From Desulfobacteraceae bacterium (GTDB lineage: Bacteria; Desulfobacterota; Desulfobacteria; Desulfobacterales; Desulfobacteraceae): 7,202 bases of DNA. The position numbers and the translations under genes are program-made. This document shows positions 1 through 6,379 of this stretch, one piece after another. Position 1 is the first letter of the stretch, and each line of letters opens with the position of its first letter. The stretch covers positions 1 through 7,202 of the forward strand of contig JAFLJU010000560.1 of assembly GCA_022712835.1 (NCBI GenBank), in the 5' to 3' direction. The notes under the pieces were generated by a model. The model was not told where the DNA came from and searched no databases. It was given only the letters and a program-made list of their open reading frames with translations.

Positions 1-342
1 CATTTCTTGGATAACCATCATGGCAAGCTTTCTACTGCTCAATAAGCGTTTCATGGCTTCCATATATTGCTTCTCATTTATCTTTGACATGGACGTCTCA
101 CTGTGAAGCTCTGATTTAGGAAGAGCAGGCAACACTTTGAGTTCAAGAGATGCATTGGCTTGATAGATGGGAATCGCAGTATAGGCAAGGTAGATAGCCA
201 GCGCCTGGATAACCGCCCATATGGCCAGAATAAATAATTTGCGTCTCCAGAGAGCCCGAAAAAATGATGCGATATCTATGGGCAGATCTGTGAAATTTGG
301 ATTGTAGACAGGCTGATTCTGAGAGTTTTCATTTATAGTCAT
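1..342 (-). CDS. Wzz-type chain-length determinant / polysaccharide co-polymerase, N-terminal part (cut by window edge)
   Basis: The first 114 residues of a longer protein are present; the frame is open to position 1, so the C-terminus lies outside the window. A cytoplasmic N-terminus of about 35 residues ends in the basic stretch RALWRRK, followed by a membrane helix at about residues 36-55 and then PIYQANASLELKV, the usual start of the periplasmic domain of the Wzz/Wzc family. The next segment (about 85-114, INEKQYMEAMKRLLSSRKLA) fits the family pattern of a helix in which a tested length segment follows the first strand. Such proteins set chain length of O-antigen, capsule or exopolysaccharide. 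The ATG overlaps the TGA of the VanZ-like gene (ATGA), with GGGGAAA 8 bases upstream, so the two are translationally linked. Whether a C-terminal tyrosine kinase domain (Wzc type) or GNVR tail follows cannot be seen. Confidence 0.85.
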   Translation of the reverse strand, partial: MTINENSQNQPVYNPNFTDLPIDIASFFRALWRRKLFILAIWAVIQALAIYLAYTAIPIYQANASLELKVLPALPKSELHSETSMSKINEKQYMEAMKRLLSSRKLAMMVIQEM

Positions 343-1484
343 AAGAATTTCCCCATTTTTGCCCCAATGATTGCCCTAGCTGTCAGGCCCCCGAAAAATG
401 CACCACCAATATCAAGCATCAGGTCACCAAATCCAGGACCCCGTCCTTCAATAAAAAACTGCATCAGTTCAGTGGCACAGCCCAGCATCAAGATGGTTAA
501 AAATATTGGGAAATTTTTATTGGGAAAACTGAATAATAATAACACCATCGCCAGGATTAAGAAAAGAATAAAATGTCCGGCATTATTAATCATTTTCCAC
601 TTTAAATTTGACTGCGTTGTGTTTTCAATGCTCTTTCCAGCCACACCGTCAAATGAAATGGAAGTGCAGGGATTCCCAGCAGACTTTTCAAATGAATCGG
701 TAAATGAATCACCAAATAAATCACCAAATAAATCAACTGGTGAATTTGTTTTCATCCGTTCTGCTATATTATGCGGAATCAATGTGCCGACCATAATTAC
801 AAAAACGACGGTGATGATCAATATTTTTTCTAAAATCCCTTTGCTGCCTATGACCCATGGGAACAATATCATGAACAGGAATACTCCCCACCCCAAGAGT
901 GCAATGAGTGTCAGTACTTTCCAGGCACTGCAGATTGTAACCTCGGTAAGACTGATATTTTTAAACCAAACTATGCCTGAAGCCTTGTGAAGCATTGCGA
1001 TCACCCTTACCTGATCTGCCAGGGGGGAATGTTTAAAAATACGTTCAAAATGTTGCCAGTCATTTGTGCCTTCAAGCTCGGCAACCCCATGGGAAATTGC
1101 AAGCCAGTCGCCATTCTCATCATAACGGCTCAAAATCAGGCGGGCCCTGTGCCATGATTTTTTCCCACGAACAATCTGGTTTGTTTTTATGTCGGCAGCC
1201 AGACGAAGATATTGATAGTCAGAAGAATTGTAAATTTTTTGTTCAATTCGTACATCCTTTGTGGGGTCTTCAAGCTGAAGATTTATCAGGTTGTTATTTA
1301 CGGTAATCTTACCTGAACTGCTTTTTTCCCAGCCGGTTAACCCTGAAGAGAAATCATTGTTCTGCAAAAGATTATTGCCAGATACTTGATATTGTTCAAC
1401 CAGACTCACTAAAATAATAGTGCCCAATACCAGGACAATGAATCCTGTTATAGAAGCATGGGTTGATAGATGGCTGGTTTTCAT
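339..1484 (-). CDS. VanZ-like integral membrane protein with extracytoplasmic carbohydrate-binding-like domain
   Basis: 381 residues in three parts. A membrane helix at about 12-30 is followed by a soluble segment (about 36-180) beginning NLLQNNDFSSGLTGW, the typical opening of CBM4/9-like or galactose-binding beta-sandwich domains, ending VWFKNISL, a typical last strand. Further helices lie at about 187-213 and 219-237. The C-terminal part (about 300-375) is VanZ-like: NAGHFILF with H304, then ATELMQFFIEGRGPGFGD with E339, Q342, R348 and D354, and D358 before a small-residue helix. Known VanZ-family proteins are small membrane proteins; some affect glycopeptide resistance but most are uncharacterised and many sit in polysaccharide loci. 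The fusion suggests that it binds glycan outside the membrane while the VanZ part acts in the bilayer. A linker at about 249-266 is built of four-residue repeats. AAAAGGA lies 9 bases before the ATG. Domain assignment is by eye; exact function is unknown. Confidence 0.85.
   Translation of the reverse strand: MKTSHLSTHASITGFIVLVLGTIILVSLVEQYQVSGNNLLQNNDFSSGLTGWEKSSSGKITVNNNLINLQLEDPTKDVRIEQKIYNSSDYQYLRLAADIKTNQIVRGKKSWHRARLILSRYDENGDWLAISHGVAELEGTNDWQHFERIFKHSPLADQVRVIAMLHKASGIVWFKNISLTEVTICSAWKVLTLIALLGWGVFLFMILFPWVIGSKGILEKILIITVVFVIMVGTLIPHNIAERMKTNSPVDLFGDLFGDSFTDSFEKSAGNPCTSISFDGVAGKSIENTTQSNLKWKMINNAGHFILFLILAMVLLLFSFPNKNFPIFLTILMLGCATELMQFFIEGRGPGFGDLMLDIGGAFFGGLTARAIIGAKMGKFL
690..737. 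repeat. Four-copy 12-bp tandem repeat inside the VanZ-like gene
   Basis: Four consecutive 12-base units read on the plus strand: aaatgaatcggt, aaatgaatcacc, aaataaatcacc, aaataaatcaac. Being a multiple of three, the array keeps frame and encodes an x-D-(L/S)-F periodicity (VDLF GDLF GDSF TDSF) in the loop just after the second transmembrane pair of the VanZ-like protein. It looks like a slippage-prone microsatellite within a tolerant loop. Confidence 0.85.
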
Positions 1485-1498
1485 TATAGTAAGTCCTT

Positions 1499-1825
1499 TT
1501 ATAATAAAGCCATAAAGCCAACCATGGTAAGCAAGCCCACAACGATTGCTGCGCTTATTAAGGACAAGTTGTCCCGTAAAACCCTTTTTGTATCAAAAAA
1601 TATTCGTTTTAAAGTCCCTGGTTTTTTCCCGTCAAATGTTTTTACGACAAAAAGCCCTTCCAGTTGATCCTGACGGATGTAAGTACCGACAGTATTTACA
1701 GAGTTTATAAGTTCCAGATATACAGATTCATTATTGTTGATATGGGCCAGGTCATCCTTATTCACAAACCCTTTTAACACTTCACCGGTTTTGGTTCTTG
1801 CAACTACTTTCACTTGTTCATTCAT
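1499..1825 (-). CDS. Small DUF6982-like protein with C-terminal membrane anchor
   Basis: 108 residues. The first ~70 resemble the small beta-rich domain called DUF6982: VKVVARTKTGEVLKGFV at the start (a strand, a turn with T-G, then VLKGF) and QDQLEGLFVVKTFDGKKPG near residues 58-75, matching the family's characteristic dLkavFfVkdf.G ending. A basic linker (about 72-85) precedes one C-terminal membrane helix (about 90-108, SLISAAIVVGLLTMVGFMALL), so the domain should face the cytoplasm and be tail-anchored. DUF6982 domains are uncharacterised; a PilZ-like ligand-binding or adaptor role is only a guess, and no RxxxR/D-x-S-x-x-G cyclic-di-GMP signature is visible. GAGGAT lies upstream of the ATG, and the gene sits 13 bases after the preceding small gene and 14 before the VanZ-like gene, consistent with co-translation. 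Confidence 0.7.
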   Translation of the reverse strand: MNEQVKVVARTKTGEVLKGFVNKDDLAHINNNESVYLELINSVNTVGTYIRQDQLEGLFVVKTFDGKKPGTLKRIFFDTKRVLRDNLSLISAAIVVGLLTMVGFMALL

Positions 1826-1838
1826 AATAATCCTCGGT

Positions 1839-2138
1839 TTATATCTGTGAATAAAATTCTTTCATTTCTTCAAGTTCATGAATAAATTTATTTACAGAAT
1901 AGCTTTGTGTCCTGTATTTCATGATGACTTTTTCTTCGGCCCTAAGTGCAGTCTTAACAATTAGCAGATCAACATCAAAATTTTTACCGACCATACAGGG
2001 AATCTCATAAAATAAAACAATCGGAACCCAGACGATAACCATTGCACCAAAGACCTGGAATAAAAAAAGCAAGACGCTGTCACTTGTGACAATAAGTTTT
2101 CTTTTTTTCCTTTTAAAGATTGTTTCAATCGTATTCAT
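1839..2138 (-). CDS. Small membrane protein of unknown function
   Basis: 99 residues; family not recognised. A strongly basic N-terminus (IFKRKKRKL, residues 7-15) is followed by a hydrophobic stretch from about 22 to 45 (VLLFLFQVFGAMVIVWVPIV), giving one long or two short membrane helices, then a charged tail of about 50 residues likely to be helical (ALRAEEKVIMKYRTQS, then FIHELEEMKEF). By the positive-inside rule the N-terminus is cytoplasmic. A TTG codon at 2141 immediately precedes the ATG at 2138; I chose the ATG, with AAAGGAAA about 10 bases upstream. The position between DUF4301 and the DUF6982-like gene, in the same close spacing, supports a real gene that works with polysaccharide assembly or its control, but no function can be assigned. 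Confidence 0.65.
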   Translation of the reverse strand: MNTIETIFKRKKRKLIVTSDSVLLFLFQVFGAMVIVWVPIVLFYEIPCMVGKNFDVDLLIVKTALRAEEKVIMKYRTQSYSVNKFIHELEEMKEFYSQI

Positions 2139-2174
2139 CAACCGCTATTTTCCTTTGATAAATTTTCGTCTCTG

Positions 2175-3737
2175 CTAAAGATGCACCGGCTGCAATAGAT
2201 CATTAATGCTTTTTACCGGGTTAAATGTAGTTATCGGAACCTCAATGAAAACAGTAATCCAATTCGCCATGCCGCCGTTCCAGAGCCCTGGAAGCTCCAT
2301 GGCTTTTAAGTCATGACCCTCTTTGGTCTTGGCGGAAATAAAACAGGCGGTGAGATCAGCATAATCCATGAGGTTAAAAGGTTGCCCTTTGAAATTGCGC
2401 ACTCCACAAACAATATCCACTGGATTAAAATGGGTGGATTTTTTCAATACCCTGTTTTGATAGGGATCTTTTCTGTCTACCTGTGCAGATTCAACAATCT
2501 GCAGAGATTGCCTTTTCTCAGAGTCTTCCACCCAAAAAGGTCCACCACCAGAAGCTCCCTGGTTCTCAACCATGCCGCATACCCTGATGGGACGGTTCAG
2601 TTGTGAAAAAAAGAACGCGCTTTTTTTTTCTTTATTATAGTCGTTAAAATCATCTGGCAGAGAAATAAATATGTCGCTTGCACAAAACACTTCAAGTTCT
2701 GCCTCGAATTCATCGGATATTTGGTTTTCTTCTAGTCTGTCAAGGTATTCAAAAATTTGATCCTGCAGTTTTATCAAGAATCCGCCCAGGATTACTTTAT
2801 ATTTATTCGTCGCTTTTTTTCTAACACCAGGGGCTAGGTTGTCAATATTTTTCAAGAAGACAATATCACCCTGCAAATCATTTAAATTCTCAAGCAGGGC
2901 GCCATGGCCTCCGGGTCTGAACAACAAGGAATCAGAGGATGTGCGAAAGGCCTTGTTTTCAAGGTCAACTGCAATGGTGCGTGTAGTATCTTTCTGGATT
3001 GAAAAGGAAATATCAAACTGGATTCCCTGTTTTTTGACAATACTGCCGGCGTTTTTGCAGTGTTCTTCAATTATCGTTCTATAATCATCAGGTATGGTAA
3101 AATGGATTCTGGCAACACCGTTTTCATCCCTGCAATATTCGGCAGCTTCTGTTAGATGCTCCTCAAAAGGGGTCTTTGAATATTTATAATAGCGGTGAAA
3201 TTTTACCAACCCCTTTGGTAATTTCGCATAACCAAGTCCTTCTTTAGTCAGGACGGCTTTAAGAATCTCGCGGTATTCGCCTTGGGTCAGCAATCTTTCG
3301 ATATCATGACCCTGGCCGGCTAAGTTTTTTTTTAAATCATTAAAAAAAGCAAACTTATGGATAGATGCTAAAAAAAATGCGACTTCGCTGTGATCAAAAT
3401 ATTTAAAATCAAGAGTTTTGTCATTAATTTTATCAAGGGTGTTATAAACTTTAATAAGCGATTTAAACATTCGGGTTGCAGCGCCCGATGCAGGCACGAA
3501 CTTACTGATGCGGCCATCTGTTTTCGCTGTTTCAAAGGCCTCAAAAATAATGCTTTTTTCTCTTGTATTGATTATTTTTATTCCATTGCTGATTGTAGCA
3601 GGAGATATCAATTTGATAAAAGGAACTCCCTGGTTGAAAAGCAGCATCTGCTCAATGATTTTTCTCTCAGGGATATTGCTTTTTAATAATTGCTTAATAT
3701 CATGTTCGATAAGTTTGATTTTTTTTTCACAAGCCAT
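2175..3737 (-). CDS. DUF4301 family protein, probable nucleotidyltransferase-fold protein
   Basis: 520 residues, full length for the family. The signature KFVPASGAATRMFK (79-92) identifies DUF4301, seen mainly in Bacteroidota and some Desulfobacterota. Other conserved blocks are FRPGGHGALLENLN (273-286), DIVFLKNIDNL (291-301), GASGGGPFWVED (394-405), LQIVESAQVD (412-421) and FNPVDIVCGVRNFKG (437-451). The order of a Gly-rich N-terminal loop ending in TRM, a PGGHG-x-L motif, then a D-x-x-F-x-K-N-I-D-N motif parallels UDP-glucose/UDP-N-acetylhexosamine pyrophosphorylases (GGQGTRLG, PPG(H/N)G, then the DN motif), so I infer a sugar-phosphate uridylyltransferase-like fold; the reaction itself is unproven. 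No signal peptide or membrane segment. An in-frame ATG at 3752 exists, but AGGGGG lies 5 bases before the ATG at 3737 and nothing comparable precedes the first, so 3737 is the start. It follows the nucleotidyltransferase-like gene by 46 bases. Confidence 0.85.
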   Translation of the reverse strand: MACEKKIKLIEHDIKQLLKSNIPERKIIEQMLLFNQGVPFIKLISPATISNGIKIINTREKSIIFEAFETAKTDGRISKFVPASGAATRMFKSLIKVYNTLDKINDKTLDFKYFDHSEVAFFLASIHKFAFFNDLKKNLAGQGHDIERLLTQGEYREILKAVLTKEGLGYAKLPKGLVKFHRYYKYSKTPFEEHLTEAAEYCRDENGVARIHFTIPDDYRTIIEEHCKNAGSIVKKQGIQFDISFSIQKDTTRTIAVDLENKAFRTSSDSLLFRPGGHGALLENLNDLQGDIVFLKNIDNLAPGVRKKATNKYKVILGGFLIKLQDQIFEYLDRLEENQISDEFEAELEVFCASDIFISLPDDFNDYNKEKKSAFFFSQLNRPIRVCGMVENQGASGGGPFWVEDSEKRQSLQIVESAQVDRKDPYQNRVLKKSTHFNPVDIVCGVRNFKGQPFNLMDYADLTACFISAKTKEGHDLKAMELPGLWNGGMANWITVFIEVPITTFNPVKSINDLLQPVHL

Positions 3738-3742
3738 GGATG

Positions 3743-3748
3743 CCCCCT
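3743..3748 (-). promoter_or_regulatory. Ribosome binding site deciding the DUF4301 start
   Basis: AGGGGG on the minus strand, five bases before the ATG at 3737. It lies inside the five-codon extension that would follow the upstream ATG at 3752, which has only AT-rich sequence before it. This supports the internal start. Confidence 0.65.
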
Positions 3749-3783
3749 GCATTAACTTTTAGAACGAGTTGATCCGAGGTTTT

Positions 3784-4797
3784 TCAGCCAATCCTAAACA
3801 AAATATTAAGATATCTTAAAAGCCGTTTGATATTAAACGTAAAATCCGTAATACTGCCTATCAGAAATTCATCATTCACCTGGATTTCTGATCCGATTTT
3901 AACATTAATCAACAGATTTTTATCTGCCAGGGCATGGGAAAGCTCTAAATCTTCTCCAATATAAGTTCCCGGCATAACAATACTGCTTTTCACCACAGAA
4001 TCTTTATCGATAACACAATTGCTTCCAATAACCGTGTTTGGACCTATTTGGCACCCTTTAATGAGGCGGCAATCTTCACCAATATAAACAGGCGGCAAAA
4101 CTTTTACATCAGGTTGCAGTTCAACATTTCTTGACAGCCATATCCCGGGTTCAACCTGTCTGGCCAGGGAGTGCAGGCCATGAAATTTTTTTGTCATGGC
4201 TTTCTCTTGTGAAGACAATAGATCTTTCAGGGTTGCGACGCTTAAAATTTGTTTTATGTATTCAGTTTTTACAGCCTGCCCTTGTTTTTGCAAGGACTCA
4301 CAGATTGCGTTTTCATCAAAATTTTTCATCTGATTCAAAAATGATTTAGAAAGCCATGCCCAGCCGGACCATTGGCAGGATTCATCATTCTCAGGTTGGT
4401 TTGTATCCAGGGTACAAAATAATCTCGCATCAAATTGGTTTGTTTTGTAATCTTTATTTTTGAGGTCTAAACCAGGCAGCCTGTCTGCATTGGCAATCAG
4501 AACATCACTTTGATCCCTCTTCAGGAACTGCAAGGGGGAGTAAGATTGTGCAGGATTTTTTACCAAGTGATATTTGATATTTACTCCCCATCTCTCTCCA
4601 TTTCCAAGAAGCCCTTTGATTTTTTCAGGACGATGACAGACTACGACTTCAAAGTCGGTTATTCCCTGGTCTGTCAGATATTCTACAACATGCTGGATAA
4701 AAGGCCTGTCCAGCAGCGGCATCATTACGGCCGGCATGCGATTTGAAAGATTATCAACATTCAAAAGTTCTTTTGTTGCGATAAGAAAAGCTTTCAT
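3784..4797 (-). CDS. Sugar-phosphate nucleotidyltransferase-like protein with left-handed beta-helix; active-site loop eroded
   Basis: 337 residues. Residues 1-110 have the layout of NDP-sugar pyrophosphorylases: a first strand (MKAFLIAT), then MPAVMMPLLDRPFIQHVVEYL (21-41) where the family has PK-x-MxPVxxKPxxxxxxxxL, ITDFEVVVCHRPEKI (46-60), and DVLIANADRL (98-107) at the metal-binding position. The expected glycine-rich GGxGTRLxPLT loop after strand 1 is replaced by TKELLNVDNLSNR, with no glycine, and the PKP lysine is alanine (A23). Residues about 232-300 form hexapeptide turns (VYIGED, CQIGPN, TVIGSN, CVIDKD, SSIVMPGTYIGED), a left-handed beta-helix. An amphipathic basic C-terminus (NIKRLLRYLNILF) could touch the membrane. 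The ATG overlaps the sugar-transferase stop by one base (TGATG), with GGGAG 7 bases upstream. Possibly a non-catalytic regulator or a binder of a nucleotide sugar; catalysis by an unusual loop is not excluded. Confidence 0.8.
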   Translation of the reverse strand: MKAFLIATKELLNVDNLSNRMPAVMMPLLDRPFIQHVVEYLTDQGITDFEVVVCHRPEKIKGLLGNGERWGVNIKYHLVKNPAQSYSPLQFLKRDQSDVLIANADRLPGLDLKNKDYKTNQFDARLFCTLDTNQPENDESCQWSGWAWLSKSFLNQMKNFDENAICESLQKQGQAVKTEYIKQILSVATLKDLLSSQEKAMTKKFHGLHSLARQVEPGIWLSRNVELQPDVKVLPPVYIGEDCRLIKGCQIGPNTVIGSNCVIDKDSVVKSSIVMPGTYIGEDLELSHALADKNLLINVKIGSEIQVNDEFLIGSITDFTFNIKRLLRYLNILFRIG

Positions 4798-5534
4798 CAG
4801 TATGCTCCCTTGGCGAACAATACGGCAGGAATGGTTAAAATTAGGATTTTAATATCAGTCCATACACTCTGACTTTCTATATACTTTACATCAAGCTTAA
4901 GTTGCTCGGGAAAAGGGATGTCTGCCCTGCCGCTGATCTGCCAGATACAGGTGATTCCGGGCAGTATATCAAGCCTGCGTCTGTCTTTAAGTGTATATTG
5001 ATCAACTTCACGCTGTACATGAGGTCGCGGTCCTACCAGGGACATATCTCCTTTCAGAACATTTATAAGCTGGGGAAGTTCATCAATGCTCGTCTTCCTG
5101 ATAATCCTGCCGATCCAGGTCACCCGGGGATCTTTTTTAACTTTATACGATATGCTGTTTTCATGATGGCTCATGTGTACAATTGATTCTACCTGTTTTT
5201 CAGCATTCATTACCATGGATCTGAATTTAAATGCTGAAAATTCACGGCCCCACTTGCCAATACGTGTCTGATTAAAGAATACAGGGCCGCCATCGGTAAT
5301 TTTGACCAGGATGGCAACCATGAAAAGTAAAGGCGACAAAATCAACAGCATGCAAAAGCTGACCATCAGATCCATGGCCCGTTTTACAAATTTTGTTCCG
5401 GTTACAATAATCAGCCATGCATATTTTTTATGAAGAAAATGCCAGCGTCTAATCCCTGAACCCGTGTTGTAACGTTTATCAAGGGCTTCTATGAGTTCAT
5501 AGCGTGAATTTTTATTATTATGGAAGGTTTTCAT
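4797..5534 (-). CDS. Polyprenyl-phosphate sugar-1-phosphate transferase (bacterial sugar transferase, Bac_transf family)
   Basis: 245 residues; monotopic phosphoglycosyl transferase of the WcaJ-C-terminal/PglC type, which moves a sugar 1-phosphate from a UDP-sugar to undecaprenyl phosphate at the inner face of the membrane, the initiating step of polysaccharide assembly. Visible family marks: re-entrant hydrophobic helix about 54-80 with the S67-P68 kink, [13 protein letters not shown] (82-94), FKFRSM (102-107), [21 protein letters not shown] (136-155) carrying the catalytic D151-E152 pair, [10 protein letters not shown] (162-171), [13 protein letters not shown] (191-203) and a final helix to [10 protein letters not shown]. 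The long WcaJ-type four-helix N-terminal region is absent; instead about 50 basic residues precede the re-entrant helix. A GTG at 5543 overlaps the STAS stop, but AAGGTGA sits 5 bases before the ATG at 5534, so that start is preferred. Sugar specificity cannot be read. Confidence 0.93.
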   Translation of the reverse strand: MKTFHNNKNSRYELIEALDKRYNTGSGIRRWHFLHKKYAWLIIVTGTKFVKRAMDLMVSFCMLLILSPLLFMVAILVKITDGGPVFFNQTRIGKWGREFSAFKFRSMVMNAEKQVESIVHMSHHENSISYKVKKDPRVTWIGRIIRKTSIDELPQLINVLKGDMSLVGPRPHVQREVDQYTLKDRRRLDILPGITCIWQISGRADIPFPEQLKLDVKYIESQSVWTDIKILILTIPAVLFAKGAY

Positions 5535-5539
5535 TAGTT

Positions 5540-5546
5540 TCACCTT
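5540..5546 (-). promoter_or_regulatory. Ribosome binding site for the sugar transferase
   Basis: AAGGTGA, five bases before the ATG at 5534, formed by the last codons and stop of the STAS gene (AAA AGG TGA). It decides against the GTG at 5543, which lies inside it and has no ribosome binding site of its own. Confidence 0.7.
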
Positions 5547-5878
5547 TTAAAGGATTGAAGAGCCTCTTCCCTGGTGTTTAAAATTTCAATTACTCTGTGC
5601 ATTCGAACCAATTCCAATAATGTAAGAACCGGTTTTGTGGCACCATAAAGCTTTAAGTCGCCCCCTTTTACACTCAGTTTTCTTAAAACTGACAAGATAG
5701 CTCCGCATCCTGAACTGTCCATGAACTCAACCTTGCCCAGATTTATAATAACTTTATTGTTTTTCTCCAGGGCATCTGTGATATCTTTTTTGAAATCATC
5801 AGTGATACTGGCATCAAAATTGGTTTCTTCCAATGTTACATTGAGTATATCCTGATTTTTTTCTGTGGTAAAAATCAT
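5540..5878 (-). CDS. STAS-domain anti-sigma factor antagonist (SpoIIAA/RsbV type)
   Basis: 112 residues, a single STAS domain of typical length. The phosphorylation loop reads VEFMDSSGCGAILSVLRKL (residues 50-68), the same DSSG motif as B. subtilis SpoIIAA; the first serine (S55 here) aligns with the phosphorylated Ser58 of that protein. Proteins of this family bind an anti-sigma or switch kinase when unphosphorylated and are released on phosphorylation. The gene begins one base after the stop of the ATPase gene, and the pair should form a partner-switching module in the cytoplasm. With no sigma factor in view and polysaccharide genes downstream, the output may be polysaccharide production, as for SypA in Vibrio fischeri (inference). 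A GTG at 5887 is in frame but lies within the ribosome binding site of the ATG at 5878, so I use the ATG. Confidence 0.9.
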   Translation of the reverse strand: MIFTTEKNQDILNVTLEETNFDASITDDFKKDITDALEKNNKVIINLGKVEFMDSSGCGAILSVLRKLSVKGGDLKLYGATKPVLTLLELVRMHRVIEILNTREEALQSFKR

Positions 5879-5879
5879 C

Positions 5880-6290
5880 TTATTCACCTCCCATGGTAAA
5901 TGTCAGAATTGTATGGTTTTCTCCATTTGTGTTCTGAATGTATTCAATTTTTTCAAATGCCTGACTTGCAATCCAAATCCCGAACCCGTTTTCCCGGGAC
6001 CCATCAAATTGCGGCGGGGGGACAGTCTCAAAATTAAACGATATTCCATGATCAAATAGTTCAAAGATAATCTGGTTGGAATCAAGCCTGGCGGTTATCC
6101 GGATTGATTGGTCGGATTCCATCTTGTAAGCATGCCTGATAATATTGACAAGTATCTCATGGATACCTAACTCAATCATATCAACCCGTTTGTCATTCAG
6201 GCCGAACTCCTCTGTTTCGAAACAAAAATCCCTGATAGATTTCCTAACTTTTCCAAGTTCATCCAGGTTATTTTTAATTTCCAGTTTCAT
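5880..6290 (-). CDS. HATPase-fold anti-sigma/switch serine kinase (RsbW/SpoIIAB type)
   Basis: 136 residues, a lone GHKL ATP-binding domain. The N box is IELGIHEILVNIIRHAY (39-55) with E45 and N49, the positions that activate the phosphoryl transfer and bind magnesium in SpoIIAB; the G1 box is LFDHGISFN (78-86, D80-x-G82); the G2 region is NGFGIWIASQAFEKIEY (101-117). No histidine-phosphotransfer domain, receiver or membrane segment is present, so it is a soluble protein kinase of the RsbW type, whose substrate should be the adjacent STAS protein. It is the first gene after the sigma-54-like promoter. The frame opens further up to a TTG at 6320, but that codon has no ribosome binding site, whereas the ATG at 6290 has AAGG 11 bases before it and begins with MKLEIKNNLDEL, as family members do. 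Start confidence is moderate. Confidence 0.88.
   Translation of the reverse strand: MKLEIKNNLDELGKVRKSIRDFCFETEEFGLNDKRVDMIELGIHEILVNIIRHAYKMESDQSIRITARLDSNQIIFELFDHGISFNFETVPPPQFDGSRENGFGIWIASQAFEKIEYIQNTNGENHTILTFTMGGE
5884..5891 (-). promoter_or_regulatory. Strong ribosome binding site for the STAS gene
   Basis: GGAGGTGA, a near-perfect match to the 16S rRNA tail, five bases before the ATG at 5878. It is encoded by the last sense codons of the ATPase gene (GGA GGT GAA), so STAS translation is coupled to, and probably higher than, that of the ATPase. Confidence 0.75.
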
Positions 6291-6379
6291 TATTTTTTGT
6301 GCCTTTTTTTCAAATTTCAAATTTCAATTTTTTCTAATAAAATTTTAATCCGAACAAAAATATCTTGTTAATATCCACT

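Noticed and set aside
367..990. 207-residue plus-strand ORF opposite the VanZ-like gene
   Set aside because: Its sequence is the complement of a gene with clear domain motifs, it shows low-complexity proline/serine/asparagine composition and no recognisable family, and no plus-strand neighbour supports it.
2313..2606. Plus-strand ORF opposite DUF4301
   Set aside because: It lies antisense to conserved DUF4301 motifs and has no family resemblance; shadow frame.
2882..3070. Minus-strand 62-residue ORF in another frame of DUF4301
   Set aside because: It is inside the strongly conserved DUF4301 coding frame and has no independent ribosome binding site or family match.
5865..6059. Plus-strand ORF across the STAS/ATPase junction
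   Set aside because: It runs antisense over the conserved ATP-binding motifs and the coupled gene junction; no plus-strand gene is plausible there.
6291..6320. Longer ATPase starting at the TTG at 6320
   Set aside because: There is no ribosome binding site before the TTG, the extra ten residues are lysine-rich low-complexity sequence, and family members start close to the ATG at 6290.
6307..6327. Three 7-bp TTGAAAT-like repeats in the leader
   Set aside because: They lie in very AT-rich sequence where such short repeats are expected by chance; no regulatory role is supported.
6353..6369. AACAA/TTGTT hairpin in the leader
   Set aside because: The five-base A/T-rich stem is too weak to be called a riboswitch or attenuator.
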